Part shown: positions 41,726 to 51,616 of the stretch, in pieces
Numbering within the stretch: the stretch's first letter is position 1
How the letters are laid out: each line of letters opens with the position of its first letter
DNA from: an uncultured Alphaproteobacteria bacterium
GTDB taxonomy: Bacteria > Pseudomonadota > Alphaproteobacteria > GCA-2731375
Direction of reading: 5' to 3'
Length of the DNA stretch: 64,000 bases
Assembly: GCA_951812805.1 (NCBI GenBank)
Contig: CATOSZ010000003.1
Span: 1,132,557-1,196,556 of the forward strand
Notes under the pieces: generated by a model
The model's database searches: none
The model's input: the letters and a program-made list of their open reading frames with translations, nothing else
What the model was told of the DNA's origin: nothing
Position numbers and translations under genes: made by a program

Positions 41726-41882
41726 TGCGCGTTTCGGAAAGTCCCGGACACCGATTACGGAAAGTCCTGGCCAGAGATTTCAGTAAGTCGCGGCCAGTGA
41801 TTCCGGAAAGTCCCGGACAGCATCACGGGGCGATCTGAGTTCAGCTTTCGGGTGCGCCGTCTCGGCGTCTACCTCTTGGCTT

Positions 41883-43451
41883 TTGCCGGGAGGGGACATG
41901 CCCAGACGGAAGCAGACGAGACGAACGACGGTGAGAGATGCACGAACGATCCTGCGGCTGACGCATGACCAAGGCCTCTCGGCGCGAGAGGTGGCGGAAC
42001 GGCTGAAGGTCTCCAAGACGACAGTGTCGACCTATTTGCTGCGGGCCCGCGAGGTCGGCCTTACCGCCTGGCCGCTGCCGGCGGAATACGAGGACGACGC
42101 GGTCCTGCAAGAGACGCTGTTCCGCCGCATGGGCCGGCCCCCGCGCGACAGGTGCGAGCCGCACTGGCCGACGGTCGCGGCCGAGCTGAAGCGCAAGGGG
42201 GTGACGCTGACCCTGCTCTGGCAGGAATACCGCGCCTCACATCCCGATGGCTACGGCTACACCTGGTTCTGCGAAGCCTTCACGGCGTTCAAGCGGCGCA
42301 CCGGCGCCACCTGGCGCAACCGCCACGAGGCCGGTGCGGTCATGCAGACCGATTATGCCGGCCAGACGGTGGACATCGTCGACCCCGAGACCGGCGAGGT
42401 GCACGACGCGCAGATCTTCGTCGCCGTGCTGGGCGCTTCCTCGCTCACCTTCGCCACCGCCAGCCTGACCCAGCGCCTGCCCGACTGGGTCGCCGGACAA
42501 TGCCGGGCGCTCGCCTACTTCGGCGGCGTGCCCAAGAGCATCGTCTGCGATAACCTCAAGGCCGGCGTCGCCAAGCCGCTCTGGTTCGAGCCGACCCTCA
42601 ACCCGACCTTCGCCGCGCTCGCCGAGCACTACGACACCACCGTCCTGCCGACCCGGGTCCGCAAGCCGCGCGACAAGGCCAAGGTCGAAGTCGCCGTCCA
42701 GGTCGTCGAGCGCTGGATCCTGGCAAGACTGCGCAATACGCGCTTCTTCTCCCTCGACCAGCTCAACCGGGCGATCCGCGACCTCCTCGAGGAGCTCAAC
42801 GAGCGGCCCATGCGCAACCTTGGAAAGAGCCGGCGCCAGATGTTCGAGGCCATCGAGCGCGAGGCCCTGGCACCCCTGCCGACGACGCCCTTCGAATATG
42901 CCGAATGGAAGACCGCCAAGGTCCATTCCGACTATCACGTCGACGTCGAGCGCAGCTTCTACTCCGTGCCGCACGGCCTGATCGGCCGCAAGGTCCAAGT
43001 CCGGCTCACTCACCGCACGGTCGAGATCTTCCACAACCACAAGCGCGTCGCCAGCCATCTCCGCCGCTCACCGCATGGCGGCCATGCCACGATCCCGGCC
43101 CACATGCCCAAGGCGCACCAGCGCTATGCCGAGCGAACGCCACAAAGCCTGATCGACCAGGCCAGCCGCATCGGCCCCAACGCCGCCCTCCTGGTCGAGC
43201 GGATGATCCGCGATCGGCCCCATCCCGAGCAAGGCTATCGCAGCGCCATGGGCGTCTTGTCGCTCGCCCGCCGATACGAACCGGAACGCGTCGAGGCCGC
43301 CTGCGCACGCGCGCTCACCATCAACACGACCAGCTACTCATCGCTCGCCGCCATCCTCAAGTCCGGCCTCGATCGCACACGCCCCGAGCGCGAACCGCTT
43401 CTGCCGCTGCCGCCACACACCAACATCCGCGGCCCCGGCTACTACCGATAA
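41883..43451 (+). CDS. istA: IS21 family transposase IstA
   Basis: [33 protein letters not shown]...[14 protein letters not shown]...[13 protein letters not shown]. Confidence 0.93.
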   Translation: MPGGDMPRRKQTRRTTVRDARTILRLTHDQGLSAREVAERLKVSKTTVSTYLLRAREVGLTAWPLPAEYEDDAVLQETLFRRMGRPPRDRCEPHWPTVAAELKRKGVTLTLLWQEYRASHPDGYGYTWFCEAFTAFKRRTGATWRNRHEAGAVMQTDYAGQTVDIVDPETGEVHDAQIFVAVLGASSLTFATASLTQRLPDWVAGQCRALAYFGGVPKSIVCDNLKAGVAKPLWFEPTLNPTFAALAEHYDTTVLPTRVRKPRDKAKVEVAVQVVERWILARLRNTRFFSLDQLNRAIRDLLEELNERPMRNLGKSRRQMFEAIEREALAPLPTTPFEYAEWKTAKVHSDYHVDVERSFYSVPHGLIGRKVQVRLTHRTVEIFHNHKRVASHLRRSPHGGHATIPAHMPKAHQRYAERTPQSLIDQASRIGPNAALLVERMIRDRPHPEQGYRSAMGVLSLARRYEPERVEAACARALTINTTSYSSLAAILKSGLDRTRPEREPLLPLPPHTNIRGPGYYR

Positions 43452-43468
43452 CCAGGAGAAGACACCTC

Positions 43469-44245
43469 ATGCTGACACACCCGACCCTCGACCAGATGCA
43501 GGCCCTCGGCTTCAAGGGCATGGCAGAGGCTTACCGCGACATGGCCGAGCGAGGCCAATCATCGGAATTGAACCGCGAGGACTGGCTCGCCCTCATGCTC
43601 GACCGCGAGGCCGCCACCCGCGCCGACAAGCGCCTCGCCAACCGCCTCAGACAGGCCAGGCTACGCTTCCCCGAGGCCTGCATCGAGGACATCGACTTCG
43701 CCGCCGAACGAGGCCTCGACCGCCGCGCCGTCCTCTCTCTCGCCCAGGGCGTCTGGCTCAAGGCACACGAGAACCTCATCGTCACCGGCCAGACCGGAAC
43801 CGGCAAGACATGGCTCGCCTGTGCCATCGCCCATCAGGCCGCCAGGCTCGATCATTCCGTCCTCTACGTCCGCATGCCCAGGCTCTTCGAGGACCTCGCC
43901 ATGGCCCGCCTCGACGGCCGGCTGCCCCGCCTGATCGACCGCCTCGCCCGGGTCCAGCTGCTCGTCCTCGACGACTGGGGAACCCATGGCCTGACCGACC
44001 GCCAGCGCCTCGATCTCCTGGAAATCTGCGAGGAACGATACCACCGACGCTCAACCCTCATCACCGCGCAGATCCCCGTGACCGCCTGGCACGACCTGAT
44101 CGGCGAGGCCACCATCGCCGACGCCATCCTCGACCGCGTCATCCACAACGCCCACCGCATCGGCTTGAAAGGCGACAGCATGCGAAAGAAGAAATCGACG
44201 ACCGACTTGACCCAGCCAACCACAACGGAAAACAATCCCGACTGA
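43469..44245 (+). CDS. istB: IS21 family helper ATPase IstB
   Basis: [25 protein letters not shown]...[37 protein letters not shown]. Confidence 0.93.
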   Translation: MLTHPTLDQMQALGFKGMAEAYRDMAERGQSSELNREDWLALMLDREAATRADKRLANRLRQARLRFPEACIEDIDFAAERGLDRRAVLSLAQGVWLKAHENLIVTGQTGTGKTWLACAIAHQAARLDHSVLYVRMPRLFEDLAMARLDGRLPRLIDRLARVQLLVLDDWGTHGLTDRQRLDLLEICEERYHRRSTLITAQIPVTAWHDLIGEATIADAILDRVIHNAHRIGLKGDSMRKKKSTTDLTQPTTTENNPD

Positions 44246-44356
44246 CGGCAACAAGGCACCCGAAGCCAAACTCCCGGAACCGGCCGGGACTTTATGAAAT
44301 CGGTGGCCAGGACTTACTGAAACCGCCGTCCGGAACTACCGAAATCCGCACGGTGT

Positions 44357-44834
44357 CGGCTCCGCCTTGATCCAGCTCGCGCGGCGCCGGGGGGCGGAGA
44401 CTATCGCGCTCTGCCGGCCGGCCAAGGCCGACGCGGTCCGCGCCTTAGGCCCGGACCATCTGGTGACCGACGGGCCGGGCGGCCTCGCGGGTTTGGGAAT
44501 GCCGGTGAGCGTCGTCGCCGACGTGGTCGGCGGGGAGGATTGGCCGCGATTGATCGAGGCACTGGCCCGCGGCGGGCGCTATGTCGTTTCCGGTGCGATC
44601 GGCGGGCCGATGGTGTCGCTAGATCTGCGCACGCTCTATCTCCGCGATCTCAGTTTCTTCGGCGCGACGGTGGTGCCCTCCGGCGTCTTCGCCGACCTCG
44701 TCGGCTATATCGCACGGGGCGAAATCCGCCCCTTGCTCGCCGCGACCTATCCGCTGCGCGATCTGGCCGAGGCGCAGGCCGCCTTCATCGAAAAACGCCA
44801 CGTCGGCAACATCGTCGTCACGATGGAGCCATAG
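44357..44834 (+). pseudogene. Zinc-type alcohol dehydrogenase, 3' part displaced by IS21
   Basis: …GSALIQLARRRGAETIALCRPAKADAVRALGPDHLVTDGP…; in frame with 41725 after excision (ASGGV+GSALIQLA). Confidence 0.9.
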
Positions 44835-44837
44835 CCC

Positions 44838-45248
44838 TCATGCCGGATCGATCGTCACCTCACGTCGGGCGAAGCGCCAGCCCGCCGCCGTACGCTGCAG
44901 GGTATCGCGGTAGACGCCCGTCGCCCGCAGCAGCGCCGTTTCGCCCTGGCCCGCACCATAGGCGTTGAGGTAGCAGGCGAGCGTCGCCCGATCGCCGTCG
45001 ACCTCGATCAGCAGGTTCCAGTTCCAGTGCCGGGCGCGGCCCTGGGCGCGTTCGAAATGGCCGACCGCATAGGCGCGCAGTGCCGCGCTGCCCTGGTGGG
45101 TGCCGCCGCGCGGATCGCCGTCCGGCAGACCGACGCAGGTGAATTCGCCATCCTCGGTGAAGCACTCGGCCCAGCCGTCGACGTCGCCGAAGTCGATGGC
45201 CCAGTTGTAACGGGCGAGCAGCTGGCGGATCTCTTCGTGATCACTCAT
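44838..45248 (-). CDS. SnoaL-like/NTF2-fold protein
   Basis: EIRQLLARYNWAIDFGDVDGWAECFTEDGEFTC. Confidence 0.78.
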   Translation of the reverse strand: MSDHEEIRQLLARYNWAIDFGDVDGWAECFTEDGEFTCVGLPDGDPRGGTHQGSAALRAYAVGHFERAQGRARHWNWNLLIEVDGDRATLACYLNAYGAGQGETALLRATGVYRDTLQRTAAGWRFARREVTIDPA

Positions 45249-46456
45249 CGGGTTGTCTCCTCGAAGATGCGGGCCTTGATCGCGGCCATGTCGGCATTCG
45301 GGTTGGCGGCGACGCAGCGCAACCAGGGGGTGCCGTCAATCGCCGTGGTCGACGCGGTCAGCGGCGCCAGCCGGCGGGCCAGCGCGTCGACATCGCCGGA
45401 TTTCGGCCGGAAGACCACCACGCCCGTTTCGGGCGGGGCGAACAGGTCGAAGCCGGGATGCGCGCGAAGCGCTTCCGCGAGGTCGGCCGCGTTGGCCATG
45501 CAGGTCTCGACCCGGGCGGCCAGTCCCTGCCGCCCCCAGGCAAGCAGCGTCGCCAGGAGCGGGACGGCCATCGCGCCGTGGGAGCCCTGGATGCCGACGT
45601 TCGGCACCGCGAGATAGGCGCCGCCGAAGCTGATCGCCCGGTTGGCGGCGGCCGTATCGCGAAACAGCACAAGCGCCGATTCCTTCGGCTGGAAAAACCA
45701 CTTGTGGGCGGAGACGCAGACGGAATCGGCGGCCTCCAGGCCGGCCAACACCTCGCGGTGCCGCGTCGAAAGACGGAGCGGTCCGGCCCAGGCCGCGTCG
45801 ACATGGGTCCAGGCGGCGGCCCCGGCGGCGGCCAGCGGATCGACGGCACCGGTCCCGGTCGTCCCGGCGGTCAGCACCAGGCAGGTCGCCGACAAGTCTC
45901 CGAGCCTGTCGACCTGCAACCGGTCCTGCGCGTCGACTGTGCCGGCCTCGAACGCGAGGCCCAGGATATGCGCCGACTTGGCGATGGAAAGATGCGCCGA
46001 GGGCGAGGCCACCACGCGGCGCACGCCGGCGATATCGCGCGCCGCCCAGAGCGCCGTCAGATTGGCGATCGAGGAGCCGGGCGTCATGTGCCCGCCATCC
46101 ATGGCGAAGACCGGCGCCAGCCAATCCACCACCCGCGCCTCGATGTCGCGTGCCACCGGCGAAATCGCCGGGTGCAGCAGGTTCTGGTTCAGCCGCGCGT
46201 TCCACAGCCAGGCCGCCCAGGTAATCCACGGCGTCGGCGGATCCATATGGGCGAAGGCGCTTGCGTCGTCGAGCCGGGCGGCACCGCCCAGCACCACGGG
46301 CGCCAGCCGGTCGATCACCGTCGTTTCGCCGAGGCCCTTCTCAGGCAACTCCGCCGGCAGCGCGTCCGGCGTGTCGCGGGCGGTGTCGGCCGACAGGGCG
46401 TGGAGCGCCCGGGCGAGGCCGTCCGCGTCGACCGCGAAACTCGGATCCAAAGTCAT
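45245..46456 (-). CDS. Pyridoxal-dependent (group II-type) decarboxylase family protein
   Basis: GHMTPGSSIANLTALWAARD...HVDAAWAGPLRLS...SVCVSAHKWFFQPKESALVLF. Confidence 0.82.
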   Translation of the reverse strand: MTLDPSFAVDADGLARALHALSADTARDTPDALPAELPEKGLGETTVIDRLAPVVLGGAARLDDASAFAHMDPPTPWITWAAWLWNARLNQNLLHPAISPVARDIEARVVDWLAPVFAMDGGHMTPGSSIANLTALWAARDIAGVRRVVASPSAHLSIAKSAHILGLAFEAGTVDAQDRLQVDRLGDLSATCLVLTAGTTGTGAVDPLAAAGAAAWTHVDAAWAGPLRLSTRHREVLAGLEAADSVCVSAHKWFFQPKESALVLFRDTAAANRAISFGGAYLAVPNVGIQGSHGAMAVPLLATLLAWGRQGLAARVETCMANAADLAEALRAHPGFDLFAPPETGVVVFRPKSGDVDALARRLAPLTASTTAIDGTPWLRCVAANPNADMAAIKARIFEETTR

Positions 46457-46463
46457 GCGTCGC

Positions 46464-47528
46464 CTAAAGACCCAGCAGGCGGGCGGCGTTGCCGCCGAGG
46501 ATGGCGATGCGTTCCTCGTCGCTCAGTTCCGGCGCTTCCAAAATCAGCTCGATCGCCCGGTCGGTCCAGGGATAGGGGTAGTCAGTGCCGACCATGAGCT
46601 GGCCGGCGCCGACTTCGGCGACCAGATGGCGCACGCCCTCGGGGCGGAAGACCATGGTGTCGTAATAGAGCTGCTTCATGTAGTCGGACGGGCATTTCTC
46701 GATCCCGCCGTGCGCGCCGCCGGGACAAAGGTCGGGGCGCACGGCGCAGCCGCGGTCGAAGCGCCCGGCGTAGGAGGGCATGTAGCCGCCCGCGTGCGCG
46801 GCGCAGATCTTCAGCCCCGGAAAGCGGTCGAGCGTGCCCTCGAAGATCAGATGGGCGAGCGCGATGGTCGTCTCCAGCGGATTGCCGATGACGTTGGAAA
46901 GATAGCCGTTGCCCTGGAAACGCTGGGCGAGCTGGCTCGGCGCGCCGTCGCCCTGCGGGTGGATGAAGACGAGGACGCCGAGCTCTTCGACCTTGGCCCA
47001 GAACGGGTGGAAGCGGGGATCGCTCAACTCCGCGCCGGCGACGTTGCCACCGACGGCAACGCCCTTCAGGCCCAGGCGCTTCACCCCGGCCTCGACCTGT
47101 TCGGCGGCGAGATCGGGAAACTGCACGGCAGCACTGGCGAAGGCGACGAAGCGGTCCGGGTTGGCGGCGCAGGCCTCGGCCAGGGCCTCGTTCTGCAGCT
47201 CGATCGTTCGTGCGGCGAGATCGCGATCCTCTATCCCGTACCAGTTCGGATTGATCGACAGGGCCTCCATGTCGATGCCCTGGGCGTCCATGGTGCGCAG
47301 GCGGAGGTCGACCTCGCTGGCCATGTCGAGGTCGGGGCGCATGCCCGGCCCGCCGAGTTCGATCCCGCGCAGGCTGAGCGCTGCGGGCACCGCGCAATGG
47401 GCGTGGATGTCGATGGTGCGGATCCGTTCGCCCCGCACCTCGATGCCGCGCCGCCGCACCTCGCCCTCGGGGCCCGGGCCGGCGGCGCTGAGGCCGCAAT
47501 CGACAAAGACCAATCCATTCTCCGCCAT
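46464..47528 (-). CDS. Amidohydrolase, aminocarboxymuconate-semialdehyde decarboxylase (ACMSD)-like
   Basis: IDIHAHCAVP...FHPFWAKVEELGVLVFIHPQ...AHAGGYMPSYAGRFDRG...MVGTDYPYPW. Confidence 0.8.
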   Translation of the reverse strand: MAENGLVFVDCGLSAAGPGPEGEVRRRGIEVRGERIRTIDIHAHCAVPAALSLRGIELGGPGMRPDLDMASEVDLRLRTMDAQGIDMEALSINPNWYGIEDRDLAARTIELQNEALAEACAANPDRFVAFASAAVQFPDLAAEQVEAGVKRLGLKGVAVGGNVAGAELSDPRFHPFWAKVEELGVLVFIHPQGDGAPSQLAQRFQGNGYLSNVIGNPLETTIALAHLIFEGTLDRFPGLKICAAHAGGYMPSYAGRFDRGCAVRPDLCPGGAHGGIEKCPSDYMKQLYYDTMVFRPEGVRHLVAEVGAGQLMVGTDYPYPWTDRAIELILEAPELSDEERIAILGGNAARLLGL

Positions 47529-47548
47529 GTTCGTCTTCCTCCCCCGGA

Positions 47549-48331
47549 TCAAGCGTTCTTGATGGTGAGCCCGCCGTCGACCGGCAACACCGCGCCATTG
47601 ATATACCCCGCGGCCGGCAGGACAAGCGAGAGGGTGCCGTGCGCGATCTCCTCCGGCTCGGCATAGCGGCGCAGCGGCACACGGCGGCGCGCGAAGATCT
47701 GCTTGTGTTCGTCCTTGATGGCGCTGGTCATCGCCGTGTTGACGGCGCCGGGGCAGATACAGTTGACGGTGATGCCCTCGCGCCCGAGTTCGACCGCCAG
47801 GGAGCGCGTCAAGCCGATCACCCCGTGCTTGGCCGCCGTATAGGCGCTGGTTTCGGGCGTGGCGCCGAGACCCTCGGTCGATGCGATATTGACGATGCGC
47901 CCGCCGCCACCGCGCGCACGCAGGTGCGGCAGCGCGGCGCGAACCGTTCGCGTGTGTGCGGTCAGCAGGATTTCGAGATGACGGGCCCAGATCGCCTCGT
48001 AATCCGCGCCGTCGATTGTCGTGTGCTGGGAAATGCCGGCGTTGTTGACCAGGATATCGAGCCCGCCGAAATGTGCCGCGACCTCGTCGATCACCCGGGT
48101 GATGGCCCCCGCGTCGGCGAGGTCGAGCGGCCACCCCTGGGCAGTGCCGCCGGCCTGGCGAATTTCCGCCACGACCGCCTCGACATTGTCCGCGATGATG
48201 TCGGTGACCGCGACATGGGCGCCCTCATCGGCGAAGAGATGCGCCGTCGCCCGCCCCATGCCCCGCCCGGCGCCGGTAATCAGGGCCACCTTGCCCGCGA
48301 TCGAGCGGCTGAGTGTCGTCAGTCGTGCCAT
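47549..48331 (-). CDS. SDR family oxidoreductase
   Basis: KVALITGAGRGMGRATAHLFADEGAHVAVTD...YTAAKHGVIGLTRSLAVELG. Confidence 0.9.
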   Translation of the reverse strand: MARLTTLSRSIAGKVALITGAGRGMGRATAHLFADEGAHVAVTDIIADNVEAVVAEIRQAGGTAQGWPLDLADAGAITRVIDEVAAHFGGLDILVNNAGISQHTTIDGADYEAIWARHLEILLTAHTRTVRAALPHLRARGGGGRIVNIASTEGLGATPETSAYTAAKHGVIGLTRSLAVELGREGITVNCICPGAVNTAMTSAIKDEHKQIFARRRVPLRRYAEPEEIAHGTLSLVLPAAGYINGAVLPVDGGLTIKNA

Positions 48332-48353
48332 GTCCGCCTCCCTTTCCGCCAGT

Positions 48354-48521
48354 CTAGCCCGCCTTTCTCCCCCTCTCCACGGCCTCAGTCGACCTGGGTC
48401 GAGTCGTCTCGGCGAGGTGCGGGCCCGAAGGCGTAGCGGGGCTACGTCGAGGGACCGCGCCTCGCCGAGCGGCCGGCCCAGGTCGACTGACGCCATGGAG
48501 AGGGGGAGAAAGGCGGGCTAG
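48354..48521. repeat. Nested inverted repeat element E (45-bp outer stem plus inner hairpin module B)
   Basis: 48354-48398 pairs with 48477-48521 (43/45); inner cggcgaggtgcgg...ccgcgcctcgccg with loop gtagcggggctac. Confidence 0.92.
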
Positions 48522-48556
48522 CGGAGAAGGGAAGCGAGGGGGATCGCCGCCGGGAG

Positions 48557-49399
48557 CTAGTTGGCCGTGTGCAGCATCGCCTGGCGGAACTTCTTCATCG
48601 CCGCCGCCTCGATCTGGCGGATCCGTTCCCGGCTGACGCCGTACTTTTCGCTCAAAGTTTCGAGCGTCGGCTTGTCTTCCGTCAGGTGGCGCTGGGTCAG
48701 GATGTCCCGCTCCCGCGGGTTGAGGCGGGAGAGTGCACCCGGGATCATCGCCCGCCGGCGCGACATTTCATCCGCCTCCAGCGCGTAGCCTTCGGGATCC
48801 TGGCTTTCGTCGACCAGCGAATCCTCGAAGGTCGTGCTGCCGTCGGCGCCGAGCGGCGCGTTCAGCGACTGGTCGGACCGCCCGATACGACCGTCCATCG
48901 AATAGACGTCGGCGAGGCTGACGCCGAGCTGGGTGGCGATCTTTTTTGCCACCTCCGCGGTGACGCCGTCGGCGCCGAGATCGCCGTGCTTGGCCTTCAG
49001 GGCACGCAGATTGAAGAACAGCTTCTTCTGCGCCGCCGTCGTGCCGACACGGACGATATGGGCATTGTGCATGACATACTGGCCGATCGCGGCCCGGATC
49101 CACCAGGTGGCGTAGGTGGAGAAGCGATTGCCCATTTCAGGGTCGAACTTCTCCGCCGCCTGCATCAGGCCGACCGAGCCCTCGGCGATCAGATCGGCGA
49201 GCGGCAGGCCGTAGCCGAGCGAGCCGCGCGCGATCTTCACGACCAGGCGCAGATGGCTGCCGACCAGCTTGTCGATCGCCTCTTCGTCGCGCTCGTCACG
49301 CCAGCGGCGGGCCAGCTCACGCTCCTCCTCCGCGGCGAGCAGAGGATAGCGGGCGATGCGCCGCATGAAGAGATCTACCGTCGTGGCTTTCGTATCCAT
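48557..49399 (-). CDS. rpoH: RNA polymerase sigma-32 factor
   Basis: ARYPLLAAEEERELARRWRDERDEEAIDKLVGSHLRLVVKIARGSLGYGLPLADLIAEGSVGLMQAAEKFDPEMGNRFSTYATWWIRAAI. Confidence 0.93.
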   Translation of the reverse strand: MDTKATTVDLFMRRIARYPLLAAEEERELARRWRDERDEEAIDKLVGSHLRLVVKIARGSLGYGLPLADLIAEGSVGLMQAAEKFDPEMGNRFSTYATWWIRAAIGQYVMHNAHIVRVGTTAAQKKLFFNLRALKAKHGDLGADGVTAEVAKKIATQLGVSLADVYSMDGRIGRSDQSLNAPLGADGSTTFEDSLVDESQDPEGYALEADEMSRRRAMIPGALSRLNPRERDILTQRHLTEDKPTLETLSEKYGVSRERIRQIEAAAMKKFRQAMLHTAN

Positions 49400-49746
49400 G
49401 ATGCCCTCACATACCTGTTCTCAACCCTGCCCCATATCCCGGATCGCTGTATCGCCGATCACGGTTAACAAACCATGCGCCGCGCCGCGATCCCGCTTTT
49501 TTGCGGGTTTAAGCCAACACTTTCCCAACTTGACGTTGGTTCCGGAGCCTATCAGATATGGTGAACGCAGCGCGAACATTCAACCCGCCGCATGGGCCGT
49601 CTCACGTCCAAGTGATGTTTGTGGCGCGTCTGATCACAATTGAAAAATCATTTCGTTTCAGTGCGTTATGCGAACGGATCTTTCGCCTGCGCGACTGACT
49701 GAACAATATTCAGTCAATCGCCTCCGGCCCCGGGATCGACACCGTG

Positions 49747-50820
49747 CTAAAGCGCGACGGCACCGTCCGCGCGGCGCGCACGCGGGACCCGGTTGACGCC
49801 CGCCAAAAGTTCCGCCGCCGTCCAGCCGAGCTGCCCGTGGCGACCGATGCCATAGCGGACCACGGCGTCGTCGGAGAACGCCCGCATGTCCTCGATGTCG
49901 AGCCAGATACGTAGCAGCATGCGTTTGCGCGCTTCGTCGGTGACGGGAGCGTGGGCGGGTCGGCCGTGCAGCACCGTGTAGTTCGAGCAGAACTGCACGT
50001 CGCCGGCATGGAAGGGAAACTCGAAGCGGTTCTCGTAGGCGACCTCGTCGAGGATATCCAGGATGGCGCTGTCCTCGGCGCTCATCTCTTCGCCCTTGCG
50101 TTCATAGGCGTTGCGGATCCAGGACCGGTTGTAGCGACAGGAGATCTGGCCGCCCGAATGGGAAAACACCGGGACCCGGTAGCCGGACGTAATCCCCTCA
50201 CCCGGGCCGTGCTCGCCCATGCGGGACCATTCAAAGCCCTGGTAGAGCCGTTCCATCGCCTCGGGCGCGCGGGCCAGCATCTCGTTGTGCACGGTGACGG
50301 AGCTGGCGAGCCAGCTCGGCGGATCGTCCGGCGCCTGCTGCACGCAGAGCAGGGTCACCACATCCATCAGGTCGACATGCAGGCTGGAAACGCGGGGCAG
50401 CCCGACGCCGCGGCTGCCCTGGCTCGGCCGCTTGGCGCCGTCGGTCACATAGTGGATCAGGCCACCCTCGCCGTTCTGGCTGAGCCCGGTGCCGACATGC
50501 TGGCACAGACCCCAATACATGGCGTCGAGGTCGTCGCTGCCATGGCCCTCGACCGGAAAATTCCGCATCAAGGCGAAACCACGCCCGGTCCGCAGATCGT
50601 CGCGCAAGCGCGCCAGCCGCGGCGCCAGGCCCGGCAGCGGGAAATCCGCCGCCGTCACCGCGGCGAGCGGCAGCCCCCGCGCCTTGACCGCCACGAGCGC
50701 CGCCTCCAGCTCCGCCCGCTCGTCCGCCTCGAGCCGATACTCCCACGCTCGCGTCGCCTGCATTTCGGCGCCGGTCCAGGCGCTCGGGTGATCGACCCGG
50801 GCTCGTAGTACGTTGGTCAT
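49747..50820 (-). CDS. TauD/TfdA family dioxygenase
   Basis: SSLHVDLMDVVTLLCVQ...FHAGDVQFCSNYTVLHGRPAH. Confidence 0.8.
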   Translation of the reverse strand: MTNVLRARVDHPSAWTGAEMQATRAWEYRLEADERAELEAALVAVKARGLPLAAVTAADFPLPGLAPRLARLRDDLRTGRGFALMRNFPVEGHGSDDLDAMYWGLCQHVGTGLSQNGEGGLIHYVTDGAKRPSQGSRGVGLPRVSSLHVDLMDVVTLLCVQQAPDDPPSWLASSVTVHNEMLARAPEAMERLYQGFEWSRMGEHGPGEGITSGYRVPVFSHSGGQISCRYNRSWIRNAYERKGEEMSAEDSAILDILDEVAYENRFEFPFHAGDVQFCSNYTVLHGRPAHAPVTDEARKRMLLRIWLDIEDMRAFSDDAVVRYGIGRHGQLGWTAAELLAGVNRVPRARRADGAVAL

Positions 50821-50958
50821 GATCTCAGTCTCGCTTCCTCGCCATCCCTTCGACCGCCCGGCGACATTTGCGCCCGACCGTCGCTCGGCCCATCATGGCC
50901 GAAAGGCGGCGGGGGAGACAAATCCCCCGGCCGCAACACAACCTCGGAGGAAGTTCCC

Positions 50959-51597
50959 ATGGCGAAACCCGTCCTGCATGGTCCCGGCTTTTCCACCTAT
51001 GTGCGCACGGCGCGCCTGGCGCTGGCCGAGAAGGGCATCGACTACGATCTGAACGAGTTCAACTTCATCGCCGACGGCGTGCCGGCCGATCACCTGGCGC
51101 GCAATCCCTTCGGCAAGGTGCCGGCCTTCAGCCATGGCGATTTCGAAGTCTACGAGACCGTCGCCATCGCCCGCTATATCGACGAGGCCTTCGAGGGCCC
51201 GGCCCTGCAACCGGCCGACGCCGCCGGCCGTGCCCGGGTCACCCAGGCCTCGGCCATTATCGACAGCTACGCCTATCCGAGCGCCATCACCGGCGTCGTG
51301 ATCCAGCGCGTCGTCGTGCCGATGATGGGCGGCGAGGCCGACGAAGCGGTGATCGCCGAAGCGCTGCCGAAGGCCGCCCAGGCGCTCGGCGTGCTGAACG
51401 CGATGATCGGCGATCGCGCCCATCTGGTCGGCGACGCGCTAAGCCTCGCGGATCTGCATCTGGTGCCGGTCTACGACTACTTCCGCCAGACCCCGGACGG
51501 CCAGGGCGTCCTCGCCGATATGTCCGGCCTGCAGCGTTGGTGGGACGGCATAGCGGCCCGCCCCTCGGTCACCGCAACGACGCCGCAGCTCGGCTGA
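50959..51597 (+). CDS. Glutathione S-transferase family protein
   Basis: YVRTARLALAEKGIDYDLNEF...NPFGKVPAFSHGDFEVYETVAIARYIDEAF. Confidence 0.88.
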   Translation: MAKPVLHGPGFSTYVRTARLALAEKGIDYDLNEFNFIADGVPADHLARNPFGKVPAFSHGDFEVYETVAIARYIDEAFEGPALQPADAAGRARVTQASAIIDSYAYPSAITGVVIQRVVVPMMGGEADEAVIAEALPKAAQALGVLNAMIGDRAHLVGDALSLADLHLVPVYDYFRQTPDGQGVLADMSGLQRWWDGIAARPSVTATTPQLG

Positions 51598-51616
51598 GCG
51601 GCAGGCACCCGCGTCG

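Larger units (their letters stand above)
41726..44349 (+). mobile_element. IS21 family insertion sequence (second, distinct element)
   Basis: Ends TGCGCGTTTCGGAAAGTCC / revcomp TGCGGATTTCGGTAGTTCC; 7-bp cggtgtc repeats at 41719-41725 and 44350-44356; internal terminal repeats. Confidence 0.93.
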
